Source: Trochalopteron elliotii (Eukaryota; Chordata; Aves; Passeriformes; Leiothrichidae). From it: DNA of 64,000 nt. Location: positions 5,944,690-6,008,689 of the forward strand of contig JANPWX010000449.1 in assembly GCA_024734555.1 (NCBI GenBank), written 5' to 3'. Each line of letters starts with the position of its first letter. Position 1 is the stretch's first letter. Made by a program: the position numbers and the translations under genes. Of the stretch, positions 37,401-50,000 are shown in pieces. The notes beneath the pieces were generated by a model that saw nothing but the letters and a program-made list of their open reading frames with translations, had not been told where the DNA came from and ran no database searches.

Positions 37401-40400
37401 CTAAGCTTATGTCCAGCATCTGCTCAGTGGCTGTGGCTGCTGAGAGAGATGGTCCTTGACCTGCACAGCTGTTCAAAGAGTCCTCTTTATAAAGATGAGT
37501 TATCCAGCACAAGGAGTAAAGTGCACTGGGTAGGATTAAGAGCTTGTATTTCTTAAATGTATGTAAGAACACGCTAATCCAGTTCCTTGTCTAATGACTA
37601 ATTAAGCCCATTTACTCTTTCTGTTGTTTCTTGTAGATGCTGATACATTTTTTTGCAAACTAATTTGCTTCTTCAGCACCCAATTTCAGCATAAACAATG
37701 CCAATCTGTTAGTGATGCAGAATTCCCTTGGCTAAAAAAACAGCTCTCCTCCATAAACTTGCTAAATAGAATCAAGGGAGGGTAAAATTCTGCATTCATC
37801 TCTCTTTTTTCCTGCCAAGCATCTGAGGTTGTAGTTTCTATGCTCTGATGTGGAAGCAAAGGAGTGCAGGAGTGACTTAAATACAGTCATTTAGTCTTTT
37901 CCAAAATTCAATCAAATACTCTCTGTTTTTTTGATGAGTGTGATTGGCCAGCTATGCCATTTTATCAAGATTGTACTTATTATAAGCTCTTCCATTGCAT
38001 TAGCTATTCAGAATTATTTTGAATTTTCAAAATACAACTCCCTCTGTGGTAATAGAAAATTTTATACATTTAACAACAATTCCACTCACATTTCTGTTGG
38101 ATAATATTCAATATCTCAGCTAAATAGTCTCCTCTGTATTGTAAATATTCATCATTTTCCCCATCTATTCCTGTCTGCCTGCACAGACACTGAAATTTCC
38201 TTTCTGTCAGTCAAGTCATAAAGCATTAAGAGGGGCAGTTTTTCTCCACTAAGTGAAAATATGAGCTTGTCTATTTAGCTCTGCAGAGATGTTAGCATTC
38301 ATTTTGTGTGCAGTTAATGTATGTGGCTGCAGCAGCCACAGATTCTGCAGGAGCAAGCAGCAGCACCACAAAAATCACATGCTGAGTGTTTATTAGGGAA
38401 ATGCAAAGCTCAGTGTTTGATCCCCTATGTTAAGTCATCTAAAATACTCTCTCCCCCCTTCTCAGCCCCCTACCTCCCCATTTTCTAATCTGCTCTTTGG
38501 CATTGAGCATTACTGTGCATTTGGCAGGAAATAGCTGCTCAGTGACAGCCCAAAAATTGCCTATGGTCCTCTGGTGAGGGGCTGTTGTCTGTCTGTCCAC
38601 CCTCCCCAGCAGGTTTGCCACTGCCCTGACTCCTTTTGGCTGTCTGGATTTGTTCCCTGAGCAACTATTTTGTCCCTGTCCAAGTGCAACCATCAAAGCC
38701 AGGCTGAGGAGTCCCTCCGAGGATGTGCAGGGCAGAGGATGATGCTGCAAACCTCTGCAGTGCTCCTGTATATGTCTGCCTGTGCAAGGATGGCCTTTTC
38801 TGAAATGTGGGGTTGCTGTCTCCCAGGTCAAGGTGGTGAATTCTCCTTTCACCAGAGGCACATCTTCCCCCACCTTAGTCCTTGCATGCTTCAGTGACAG
38901 GATCAGTCTCCAGGCAGCTCATGGTCTGCCTGCAAAGGGTTAATTGACCATCTGTGGAGGGTGGCTTTGGTTATCTGTGTGTTCAATTTTTAACTACATA
39001 AAACTTTGCAGGCTCATCATGGTTCATGTGTGCTTGAAGTGAGGAACGTGTCACCTCTTCACTGGCAGCTCTCACTGCTGCCCATCAGATGTCATCTGAA
39101 AAGTGTGTAAGATTCAGTGAAGCAGCAGCTAATGAGCAGAGGAGCAGATGTGCTCCCAAACATGCAGCGTCCCCTCCAGCAGGACCACTGTCCTTGAGTG
39201 ATCTCTGGTCCACTGTGAGAACTGTGAAGAGAACATCCTGGTTTTATTTTGCAACTCCACAGTGTATCCCCGGTGCAATAGGTGCTCTCAAACAAGTGGT
39301 GCCCTACATGGATGCTGAGAGTCCTGGACAAGCCTCAAGAAAATGATCTGCATTCTAAAGAGGCTGATGTTATGCACAGTGTAAGAAAGATTACAGAGAA
39401 TGGAAATGAGCAGCAACTCACTTGGAGAAACAAGAGTAAGTTTACACTTTATGAAATATATTTGAGTTGCCACATCATTAAGAAAACCATGATCATGATC
39501 AGATTAATGGACAATTGCCCTATGAAAAGCAACTTTAGTATGACCACTAATGAAAATCTGTCTGTCATGACTCATTTCAATTAAAAATAGGTTTTTCAGC
39601 TGCTATTTGCCAATCTGGGATTCAGCTGTGGCTAATGAAATTGTGCAGTCTCTGCTGAGGATTTTAAGGATCATATGTATGAGCAGGGCTGTTGTCCCCA
39701 AGTTAATGGTAAGCTAGTGACAGAGCTGGGAAGGGAACACCAGTCTTTGTGGAGTGGTCTTTTAGGTGCATCCTGCAGGTGCCTCTGGCCTATGTTCCAA
39801 AAGAAGACATCAAGTTTGTTGCCTTGGGAAGTCTGTTGGTAATTCCCTCTTGGGCACATTGGTGCCTGGAGAAGTGCTGGCATCAGCCTACTACCCTTGT
39901 TTGAAACTGCAGGATGAAGGAGGAACTCTCTGTGTATTTAAATAGTGCTTTGACTACTGCTTGAAGCATCTGAAAGGGACTGGGTTGCCTCTGAAATGTT
40001 CAGTACTTTCTGTGCCTCAAGGTCGGTGATAAAATTCCTGCTGAGTTGTTAAGAGCAGAGGTGGCCTGAGGGCTGATGTTGCTGAAAAAAAAGGCCTCAC
40101 TTTTGACCCCAACTCCATAGAACCTGAGCTCTGATGTGAAAAAACTCATCCTAATCCCCATTCTGCTGCTGGTCTTAATTTTTATCTATTAAACACAAGG
40201 GAGGCTCTGCCAAACAGAAGACATGAATCCAGTCAGGCTGTTTCTGGGCTCATTCTCCACCTAGATGAAAGCAGCAGGGCAGGTGGCACTGGTGCCCCTG
40301 TCCCCAGAGGGGTATTTCCAACCTCTGTGGAATAGGCTGAAAATAAGGGCATTTGAAAAGACTGACAAGGGAATAAATCCTGTTTGCCTGGGCCAAGAGG

Positions 40401-43400
40401 CTTCTGTGTTGTTTCTTCTCCATCCAGAAGTGTAGCTGGTGTCTACCATCATCACCCCAAATGGAGCTGTGTCACTTTAGACCAGACATGCATTTTTCTG
40501 CTCAATATATTAATGTGAAACATGAGGAAAAATCTGGAGTCTTCTGGACAGGAGATGAAGGGACTGAAATCAAAACAGATTGGCAGGAGAACAGATGACC
40601 AGGGAGCAAGGAGAGATGGAGAATGGGATGCCCTGTAATGGATGCTGGGATTTGCACACTCTAAAGCCCTCTGATTCCTGTGATCTGTGATGTTTCTGCC
40701 CTGCCTGTGCATTTGCTGCTGTTTCTCAGCATGTATTCAAACACTTCACACTAATGATCCTTCATTGCTAGCAGTAATGCAAATGTGTTCTTACCAGAAA
40801 TAGGAGAAATCTGCTGTTGTCTCAGCTTTTCTTTTGGTTTGACAAGTACTTCATAGCAGGTGATAACAGGCCCTGACACAGCCAACTTGCTGCTGTAGTG
40901 TTTTGAGTCAGTTTAGCTGAGCTGACTTGTGATCCATTTTTGGGGCTGATGAGAGATTTTTCCAGGATTTTCCTTTAGTGGTAGAAGCATTTCTGTGAGG
41001 TATTTTTGTGGGGCAGCAACCTCTTGGCTGACCCCTAACTGCATGTCCTGGATGGTGTCACTCTGAGAGCAAGGCTCCTCTCTGCTGAAGCTCATGCCTG
41101 CTATGACAGGACCAGACATCTGGAATCCACCCAGGTGAGCTTCAAAATGAAATGCAAATGCTGTAAACCTGGCTTTGAGGAGTTTCAGATGCTGCTCAGA
41201 TGGCCATGAAATACATGGAATTCTAAAGAAGTGAACTTTAATAGCCACTCTCTTATCAGAAGTATGGTTACTTCTGGAGGGAAGTGGCCAGATGCAAATT
41301 TTGTCATTTTCATTTTTTCCCCGGTGTTACATACAGATCTCTTTGGCACCAAAGTAGCACTGGAAGAGAGCTTCTCAGAAAAATAGACAGCTTTGCCATG
41401 TATTGCACAGATTGAAGCTCAGGACAGTGATTATCTACATTAATGCTTTTGCTGCTGCTAAGACAAGTGTAATTTTTCTTCAATAATAAGTACCAGAAAG
41501 AAAAATATTGCTTGAATGTATACAACTGATGTTGTTCAGTTTTGGGACTTCCTCAGGGCTGATAATATTTATTTGATGACTGGTCCCATTAAAATTGCTA
41601 TATTGATTCATTTGCCATGAAAATAAATTGGTAGATATTTCATATAATACAGTTGTATTGATCTTCTAGAAGCTGGTGAGACAGAGGCTTTCATCAGTGG
41701 ACAGCACATTATACTTTAATTGATATATTCTGAAAGCTAATTAGCGGCCAGCTGGATTCCTTGGGGGAATAATATTTATTTTTGATGTTGACAAAGTGCT
41801 CCAAAGCACAAGTCATATGGTGTGATTTAACAGTGATTAAAACTTGGCTGCAGACAAAGACAACTTGAGGGAACTGCCAAGAAGCCGAGACCAGAAAGAG
41901 TGAAGACCTAGATGTCTTCACTTTGTGTGTAATCACTTTGTGCTCTGTCACATACACACACCTCTCTGTCTATCTATCACCCAGTGAAGTGTCTGCAGAG
42001 AGGTTTCAGAACTTTAATTATTCAGTGTCAATCACCCTCTAAGCAGCACAGACACGTGTGTGTGCATGTGCCATGTGCAGCCTTGTCTGGAAACTCTCTG
42101 CAGAAGGGGTTATTAAAGTCCCACAAATAAGTACTAGTAAATCAGGAAACCTAAACTCTTCCACTCATGGTATTTTACAGTGCAGCTTCTCTGATATGAT
42201 CATGTTTAAAATAAAACATCTGTTATGTTATAAAATAAAACATCTGGTTTTTTCTCATAACTCATATATGTTGTCTCCTCTATGCATATCCTTTGCACTG
42301 CTCACAGGGAAGAGAATGAGGGAATGACATGAGGAACCTGTTGCCATGAAAATTCACCAGTGAACACACAGAGCACCTGGGATGATTAGCTCAGGTTTAG
42401 CCGTCTGCATCTCATCACATGGATCCAAACACTAATTTTGTGCTGTCTGATCTTTTATAAATCTGCCTCCCAATTTGCTATATGAAGAACTATCTTTCCA
42501 AATTTCCACCAGTGCTTTGGATGACTCTGGCAAAGAATTCCCTGTATTTTCAGTTTATTATATTGGAGCTTTTATTTGGTTTCTCTAGAGGGGAGGTGTT
42601 CTTGATGACAAGGTTAAAGGATTTCATTGAAAATTGCAGGTGAGCTTTACCCACACCATGTCCATTCTCCTGCAAAGAGCAAAGCCAAGCAGCCCTGCCT
42701 TATCCTTGTGTGCTTCTGCAAGGTCTGCTCTCCGCCTCTCATCCAGAGACCAAACCATTTTCTTTTTATTACTATTGAAGGCTGTGACTGTTTTTCAATT
42801 TTCTTTCATTTGTGGCAGGTATGAGCTCTATCTGTTTTTCTGTAATTGATTCCTGTTCTCATTTCTCTCCACCTGCCTTTCGGAGGAGCTTTGTGCTCTG
42901 CAGAGCTCTGTCAATGTCTGCAGTGGCTGGAGCTGTGCCTGTGCAGCAGCTGCCTCTGCCCAGCTGCCAGTGCCCGCCCGCAGCATCCTGGCCACTGCCT
43001 GTGCTCCCTCTGCTCCCTGGGACACTCTGGTGCTGTGAGCCACTCCAGCTCTGCTGGCATTCCTTCATTCCATCCTGTGCCATGCTGCCTCACTCCTGTG
43101 CTGTGGGAAAACAGACTGGAGTGCCTGCGTCTCTGACACAGGATGAGTGTCTCAGTTTCCAGTCAGCTCGCCTGCAGCAGGTAATTCCAGGCTCCCAGGG
43201 TGATCTTCTGCATCTCTTACTGCTCTAATAAGGCCACACCCTGATGCTTAACAGGCACCAAAGGAAGTGCTTTCTGGCCCCTGCAAGCTTGGTTACCTTC
43301 CCAGGAGCTGAGCTTATCTTCATTTCAGGCTTGCTTCTGTTGTAGCCCACTTGATTTGGATAAATTCCAGTTGTGCCTCCAGGAGTTACTGTTGGAGAGG

Positions 43401-46400
43401 GAGTCTGAAAGAGCAGAACTGTCTTGCATGGGACATCACTGACCACAGGCATCAGTCCCATACTCTTGACAGGTAGCTGCAGCATCCTCCTCAGATATTG
43501 CTCCTTAGTTGTTAATACTTAACCTCTTCTCCCTCTCATATGTAATCTCATCACCCTGACAATTGAGCAGCTGCAAGAGGAGAGAGAATCTCCTCAATAT
43601 TTACAGAAAGATTTTCTGCTTCTGCCTAACAGCAAAAACCCATTAAGAAAAGATTTTGGTACTGTTAGTCTGGGCAAGGAATTTGTTTGTGAAACTAAAT
43701 TTATGTTTTTTCCTGGCAATGCTCTCTTTTGCTAAATCTTCATGAAGCCAATATTATCATTCCTTTCCCAGTGGCTTCCCATGTTACCATGAGCACAGAC
43801 TTAGAGCCATCCAGCTTTGACAAATGCCTGGTGTGAGTAACCTGTGGGTTTTCCTCCTTTTCAGCCTGGAGATGAAAAGCTTTTCAGCTTCTCAGCCTCA
43901 GCATGGGGGTGACACTCTCAGTGCCTTTCCAAAGTCCTCTGAGACCTGGGGCTCCTCTTACACTTGTAGTTCCTGAGCTGGAATATGTTCCCAGTGGCAC
44001 TCCCAAATGGCTCCATCCTCCTTGGCTGATGGGACTCACAGGAAACCTCTGGCAGAGGAGAGCCTGGAGGTGAACAGGGTCCCCCAGCCAGTCCTGGTGA
44101 GGTGGCCTTGGGTGCTGTGGGGCTCTGTCACAGCAGATGACAGAATCATGCCTCCATCTCCCTTGCTGGAAATGTCTTGAGGGCTTTCTGTCCGTCCAGA
44201 GTTGCCAGGCATCAACTATCACTGTGCCCTGGCACTCCCTGAAGAGTGAACCTTCATGGATCTCAGGCCTATGGCTCACGATGAGCCACAGAATCACTGA
44301 GCCTGCTTATGGCAGTCATGTCTGTGAAAGCCACTTGCAGTGGACAGTGGGGCAGGCAGGCCACACTGTAATAAATCCTGGGACAGGTCTGCTGGTGTGA
44401 CTGAAAGCCTGCAGAGGGTGCTTGCCAGGGAGCAGCTTCGGGCTCACCAGGCTGGCTTCTTGCACTGGGTAATGAGATCCCATGAAGATGAAATGGCTGC
44501 TAGAAACCCCTGGGAAGAGCCAGACTTAAATTCTTCACCTCACAACAGGCAAAACACATTGGACAGCAGTTATGCTTGGTAAAGCTGTAATATGCAAGCT
44601 GCCTTTTTGTGTATGTGGATGGGACTTCCCTGTGCTGCTTTCCACCCCACCTGGGCCATGGTTTAAGGGCAAATGTGCTATGGTATGGGTGACTTAGAAA
44701 ACATGAACCTTGCTGGGCCATGGGAGCCTGCATGCACCTACAGGTTGTTGTTTCTGGTGAGAGGAGGTAGGAGCTAAACACCTTTCTGGATCTGGGCCTG
44801 CCTCCTTAGCCAGGAAGGATGTATTTCTCCTATGTGATAAAGGCCTGATATATGATTAAAGTGATAGGATATCACCTTCGATAATTCCAGTTACTAGCTA
44901 TGTTAAATGCATGGGAATGATGGGCAGAATCACAAGCTCCTCCAGTTTGGTCTCTGCAGTGCTGTGAGTTGGAGGGGGGTGAAAGGGTCTGGCAAAAGCA
45001 CTTGCAGGTACAAACTTCAATGGGGAATGATTTTTTTTCCCTTTGAAATGGCATGTTCAGCTAGTACTTCTTTTCTGTTACGAGAGGGAGGGAAGTATGT
45101 TTATCATTTCTTTCCTCCTTGAAGTTTTCCAGGAGAAATGGTGCTGGGGCAGGTTTGTAGGTAGGACTGCCAACACACGTAGGAGTTCTGTGATGCAGAA
45201 CACAGTTGTTTTGATGCAACATCACAGTTGTTTTGTTTTCTCTCTCCCACTGGCTATTTTCAGACATGTGTATGAGAGTTTTTGGGAGTTATTGCCATGA
45301 AAGGACCCAGAGTCAGTGACCATGATGTTGGTATTCATTACCAGTTTCCAGTGCTCTTTAAATAACAGACACTATGGCTACTTTGTCATATCCTCAATTA
45401 AAAGCAGTGGATTAATTAGAACATTTGAAACCCCATCACATCATGGATATGTTTGGATTTTTCAGAGAAACAGAACAGTTAAGGCAATTAAATTCTAATT
45501 TGGCTTTAAAAATACTTTGCACATTTTTATGTTCTGTTTGAACAAGAACAATAAATATGTATTTCCATGAAAATCCATTTTCTTACCCAGGGTCTAAATG
45601 TCCAGTATGAAATCCCAGAGTGAGCAATATGGTTTCCCTTGGACAGAGTGTCTCAGTTTAAGTGTTGTATAACTCATACTCTGCTCCTGGTGTGGTGGCA
45701 TAGAAACTGTTCCTTGTATATAGCTTTATATAACTGCTGTATATAACCTGCTATAGCTCAACGGCAGCAATTTAAAAGCAATGACAATTTATTCCCAAGT
45801 GTGGTCCCTGATCAAAGTTGGAGTCCCCATTTTAGGTGTTAAATATTTATTCAAAGTGCAGATCACACATTTCTGGTACTGTGCAGGGAATTTATGATAA
45901 AGCACCATTTCAGGCTGAACAGCAAAATGTCTTCTACTCCAGCATTTTCTTTTCTTTTTTTTTTTAAGCGCAAAGTAATTGAACATAAAATAGAATTAGA
46001 CCAGTCCTTTTGCCAGTAAAGCTTTAGTTAGCTCTCATTTCTACAGCATTAGTGTGCAGGCCCAGAAGCTGTGGGATGCTGGGTGTGCCTCTCCTGGGGG
46101 TTTGTGTTGTTGGTTGACAGGGCTGACAGTGCTGTGGGTCTGGTCACTGCTCTGACCAGCCAAGGACAAATGCTCCTTTGTGTGCCAGACAGAAAGCAGA
46201 CAAGAAGTGACCAGTACAGGGGCTGCAAACACCACGGGCAAGGTGAGCACACACCTTCTGTACCCAGTGTAGAAATAAGGAGGGTGAAGGGTGAGGGGTA
46301 GGCACCATCAATGGGAAACCTCAGCCAAACTGAAGGAGGAATCTGAAGGTGTTTCACTCTCCATTTCATACAGGTAGAGCCTGGACAAGCAGGTGACTAA

Positions 46401-46950
46401 ATATAGATGGCTGAAGTTAGCTGAGGCAAATCAATCTGAGTACAAGGACACACAGGACAGCTCTGCAAAGGTGGAAACAATAATGCAGGACTCGTAGCAT
46501 TCCATCATTTGTAGCTCAGCATTCACCTGGAGGAAGACTGCCCTTTACTGATTGACCCATGATACTTTCCACAGTGCTGACCCAGTGTTCTGGCTCAGGT
46601 GAAGTTTTGCCTTTTGGCAAAACTGGGAACAGTGTCTACTGCTGCAGCTAATGTGTCCAACAAAATTATTGGGTTTGGCAGATGGAATCTATTTTCATAG
46701 TCCAAAATTTTCTTTCTTCTGTGAGCCTTATTGTTTCTAATTTCAGTAATACTGATATGTATTGTTTGTTTCATGTACTGTGCAGCGTGTCTTCCCTGAA
46801 AAAGCTCTTTGATTTACTTTTTTGTTCTTACACCCATGACATTGAGTCAGGGAAAGAAAACTACCTGACTTTAGGGTGAATAAATGACCAGTCAGCTGAG
46901 TGTTGACAAATAAAAAACTGGTAACTCTTGTTCCATGTGCTTGTGAACAA
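31436..46950. other. Intergenic DNA downstream of DDX10, no gene recognised
   Basis: No coding exon, RNA gene or intact mobile element could be supported here. Open frames reach 195 codons (34328-34915, minus) and 144 codons (38439-38873, minus), but they lack domain signatures, splice-site context or codon-like bias. A cysteine-rich frame at 31910-32191 (+) is also treated as chance. A G+C-richer patch lies at about 42880-43100. A short duplication of AAAATAAAACATCTG occurs near 42208 and 42232. The part around 37.9-38.3 kb is AT-rich and of the kind often found in conserved non-coding elements, but conservation cannot be seen from one sequence. Confidence 0.6.
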
Positions 46951-47085
46951 ATCATAGAATAATTTAAAAAGGGCCTCTGGAGATTATCCAGTCCTATCCT
47001 CTTCTTGAAGTGGTTCCAGTTAGGTTAGGTTGCTCAGTCCAGTTGAGTTTCAGGCATCTCCAGGGATTGCCCAGCCTCACTGTTC
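46951..47085 (-). mobile_element. Degraded CR1 3' fragment
   Basis: ATCATAGAATAATTTAAAAAGGGCC is followed by a weak match to the CR1 3' UTR and ORF2 end (AGGTTGCTCAGTCCAGTTGA, CAGGGATTGCCCAGCCTCAC). The 3' end is on the left, so orientation is minus, like the other copies. The right limit is approximate. Confidence 0.7.
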
Positions 47086-50000
47086 AAGGAATGGCAGCAG
47101 GCAAAAGCATACACAAAGAGAGGGGTAAAGCACCTCACAGCAACAGTGGCAGTGAGGTCAGCTCTCCAGAGTAACAGTCACCATAAATATTTCACTTATC
47201 TAGGTCCTAGTGACACAAACCACTCCCTTTAACCCAGGAGCATTTTCATATGCTATTGGACTAACAGGAAGACATGGCAATTTTTAATCTTATTTAGAAT
47301 TATTTAGAAGGGAATTTCAAATATTTAGCCACTGCATCATCTTTACTAAATAGAGGTCTCATGTTTGCACAACCAAGGGTGAGGGTCATGCTCTGTATCT
47401 GAGCAAATTAATACCAGCTCTGATTCTAAGGATCAAACCCTGAATGACTATACAGGAATGATTTATCACTACAGGAGTGAAGCATCATCTTCTTTCTTAT
47501 GTAACAGAGGTTAGGACAGAAACACATCGACCTTCTCCAGGAGGACAACTGGGACACATTGAGATTCTCATCACTGTCATGTTGTTGGAAATTGAGAGAA
47601 AATCCTTTGAAATGACATTGGAGCAGAGCAGCAATGAGCAGCCTGAGAATGAAGCCTGTAATCCCTCTGTCCGTATGTTGTACATGTTCTTCCTATAGCC
47701 TAGTTTAAGAACAAAATCTTAATTTGTTTGCGAAAACCAAAAGTGGCTGCTGTAGTTAATTTATCTGGGGACACACTGATGCTGATGAGTGGGAGGAGGA
47801 TGTTATCTCTGTCCTTTTATGAGGAGACAGATAACACCATGATGTATGCAAGAGCCAAGGTGTGGCAGGTAGGTTAAGAACGAGATAGCTCTTTTGATTC
47901 CTGCAAAGCACAGTGCAGGGCAGCTCTCTGAGGATTACTGAAGCATGGGGAGAAACAGCAGATGGAGGTTATGTGTACTTTTATCCCCTTGTTCCCACTG
48001 CCTCTGCCTGTGACAGTAAGGACCACTCTGCATCTTCAGAGCAGAGCTGCCAGAGGCAGACCCCCTCATGATTATCATGAATAGTCAATAGGGTGGCTCT
48101 AGTTCACTTACCCATTTCATCCTATAGCTGACTTTATGCACAAGGAGGTAGGAGGTTTCTTTCCCCACTTTTTGGACACAGCGGTGCCCAGGTTTTTAGA
48201 ACATGACTGCAAAGGCATAAATGTGACCTGTTCTGGTGAGCCAGGCTGCCTGTGTAATGGCACAAAGGGGAGGGAAAGTTTGCTCGGTTTCTCCTATAGG
48301 AGCAGGGAAAAAGACTCCAGGGATATTCAGCATGTGTCTTGTCAGCTTCCATTTGCCCTGCTGGGATCTTTTTGTTTTGTGCTGGTGCTCTGCCCTGATA
48401 TCTTTTGGGCATTAAAAGAGTAGAAGGGTGCCAGGCCATAAGCATATTGCACTAAAAAAATGCATTAGGCAATGGGGCTTAACACAGCTCTTTACTGTGC
48501 TGGTGGGTAAAACAGGAGTAATCAGGTGTTTAAGAAAAATAGTGCCAAAGACTCTTTCAGAGGAGGTATTGACCGAGAAGTGTTCTCCCCAGGTGAGAGG
48601 AGCTCTGCTCCAGTAAGCCAAGGGAAGGTCAGCAAGAACCTGAGCTGTCTGAGCATCACTTCTGGTTTTGCTGCAGATCTCCACACCCCAGGTTACAGTC
48701 AACCCTTGTGGACCCGGGCAAGGTTTGAATGCTCTCTCCTCTGTGGTTAATAGGATCTGAGCTGGACTTCTCTGATGGTTCTTGTGGTGCTGTGCACCTG
48801 AGCCTGGTCTTCTCTGATCAAAACCTGAGGGCCAGTGGTAGGGTGAAGTAGAGGAAAGCTGCAATGTCAGTGTGGTACCTCGAGTTAAGTAAGTGTCTGG
48901 GTAAAAATACTGAAAGTGTCCCAGTGACCTGGGCAAACAGCTGTCTGCCACAAATATCTCAAAAATCCCCTTTATGAATGGGTCTTCAGAACCTTAGATG
49001 AAGGGACATGTTTGAAAATTATATCCTTCATGTTTAATGGGCAAGAAATCAATACAACAGGACCAATCAGAGAGTTTGATGGAGGCATAACAAAATAGAG
49101 AGTATTTGCCATCCCCTTTCTGGTCCCAGTCTACCTTCTGTTCCCTTTCCAGGCTGTCTAAGCTGTGCATGCTTGAAGACTGAGGTTTATTTATTTGTTT
49201 GGTGAGGACCTCACTCAGAGGCACGTGCACTTTGACTGAGGTTTCCAGGTGCTAATGAAGCAAAGATCCCTCTTCAGCTTTTGGTTACCAACTCTAATTT
49301 TGGTGCATAAACACCAGAAGAGATGGCAGTGGTTACATTTATTCTCTGGTTTACATGGAGAGAAAACCCTTTGCCTGTTCATTGAACTGGATTTACTATA
49401 TCCCAAAGACTGTGCATGTGGAAGAAATGACAATTGTTTGACAAAAGGCCCTGCAGTTACATTCCCCCCAATGCACCCTCTGCAAAATGACGTTTAGAGA
49501 GCATAAAACAGCAAACTGCATAACTACACAGTTAATTATAGCTAATGACCGGAGAAATGGGTAACCCTTGGTAGCATGGAATCGGCCAGTGGCTTCCTTG
49601 CTTATTTTACTGCTGATTGAAAAAGAAAAAGTAGGAAAAATGTTCTCTGACCTGTGGTCCAGTGTTTTCTCTCAGTCCATTGGAAAGCATATTGTGTCAT
49701 ATCAAAAGAGCAGCAGGTTGTGATTGGATGTGACACACTCTGGGTTTCAATAGAAAATAATCCTGCAAGGCTCTCTTTGTTCTTGCCTTGTTAGCTATCA
49801 GAAGAAAATAAACTTTCCACAAAATTCCTGTTTTCCCCTTCTCAATTATTTTAAAACACCTCAACACTAGACCAAGTCTGGAGCACATGGGAAAAGGAAC
49901 TGCTCCAGAAGATACCCTCCTTAGGATCAAAAATTCCAGCAGAGGAGGGTGGCAAATTCTCCATGTGATTAAAAATATGTTGGAAAGTAGAGCTGCAGAA

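Noticed and set aside
42205..42250. Repeated AAAATAAAACATCTG that could suggest a mobile-element end.
   Set aside because: It occurs only twice, at close spacing, and has no associated element. It is a simple local duplication.
42812..43228. G+C-richer patch with a 138-codon frame and several overlapping frames on both strands.
   Set aside because: Open frames in several phases show low stop density from composition. CpG is sparse, so it is not a CpG island, and no protein family is recognised.
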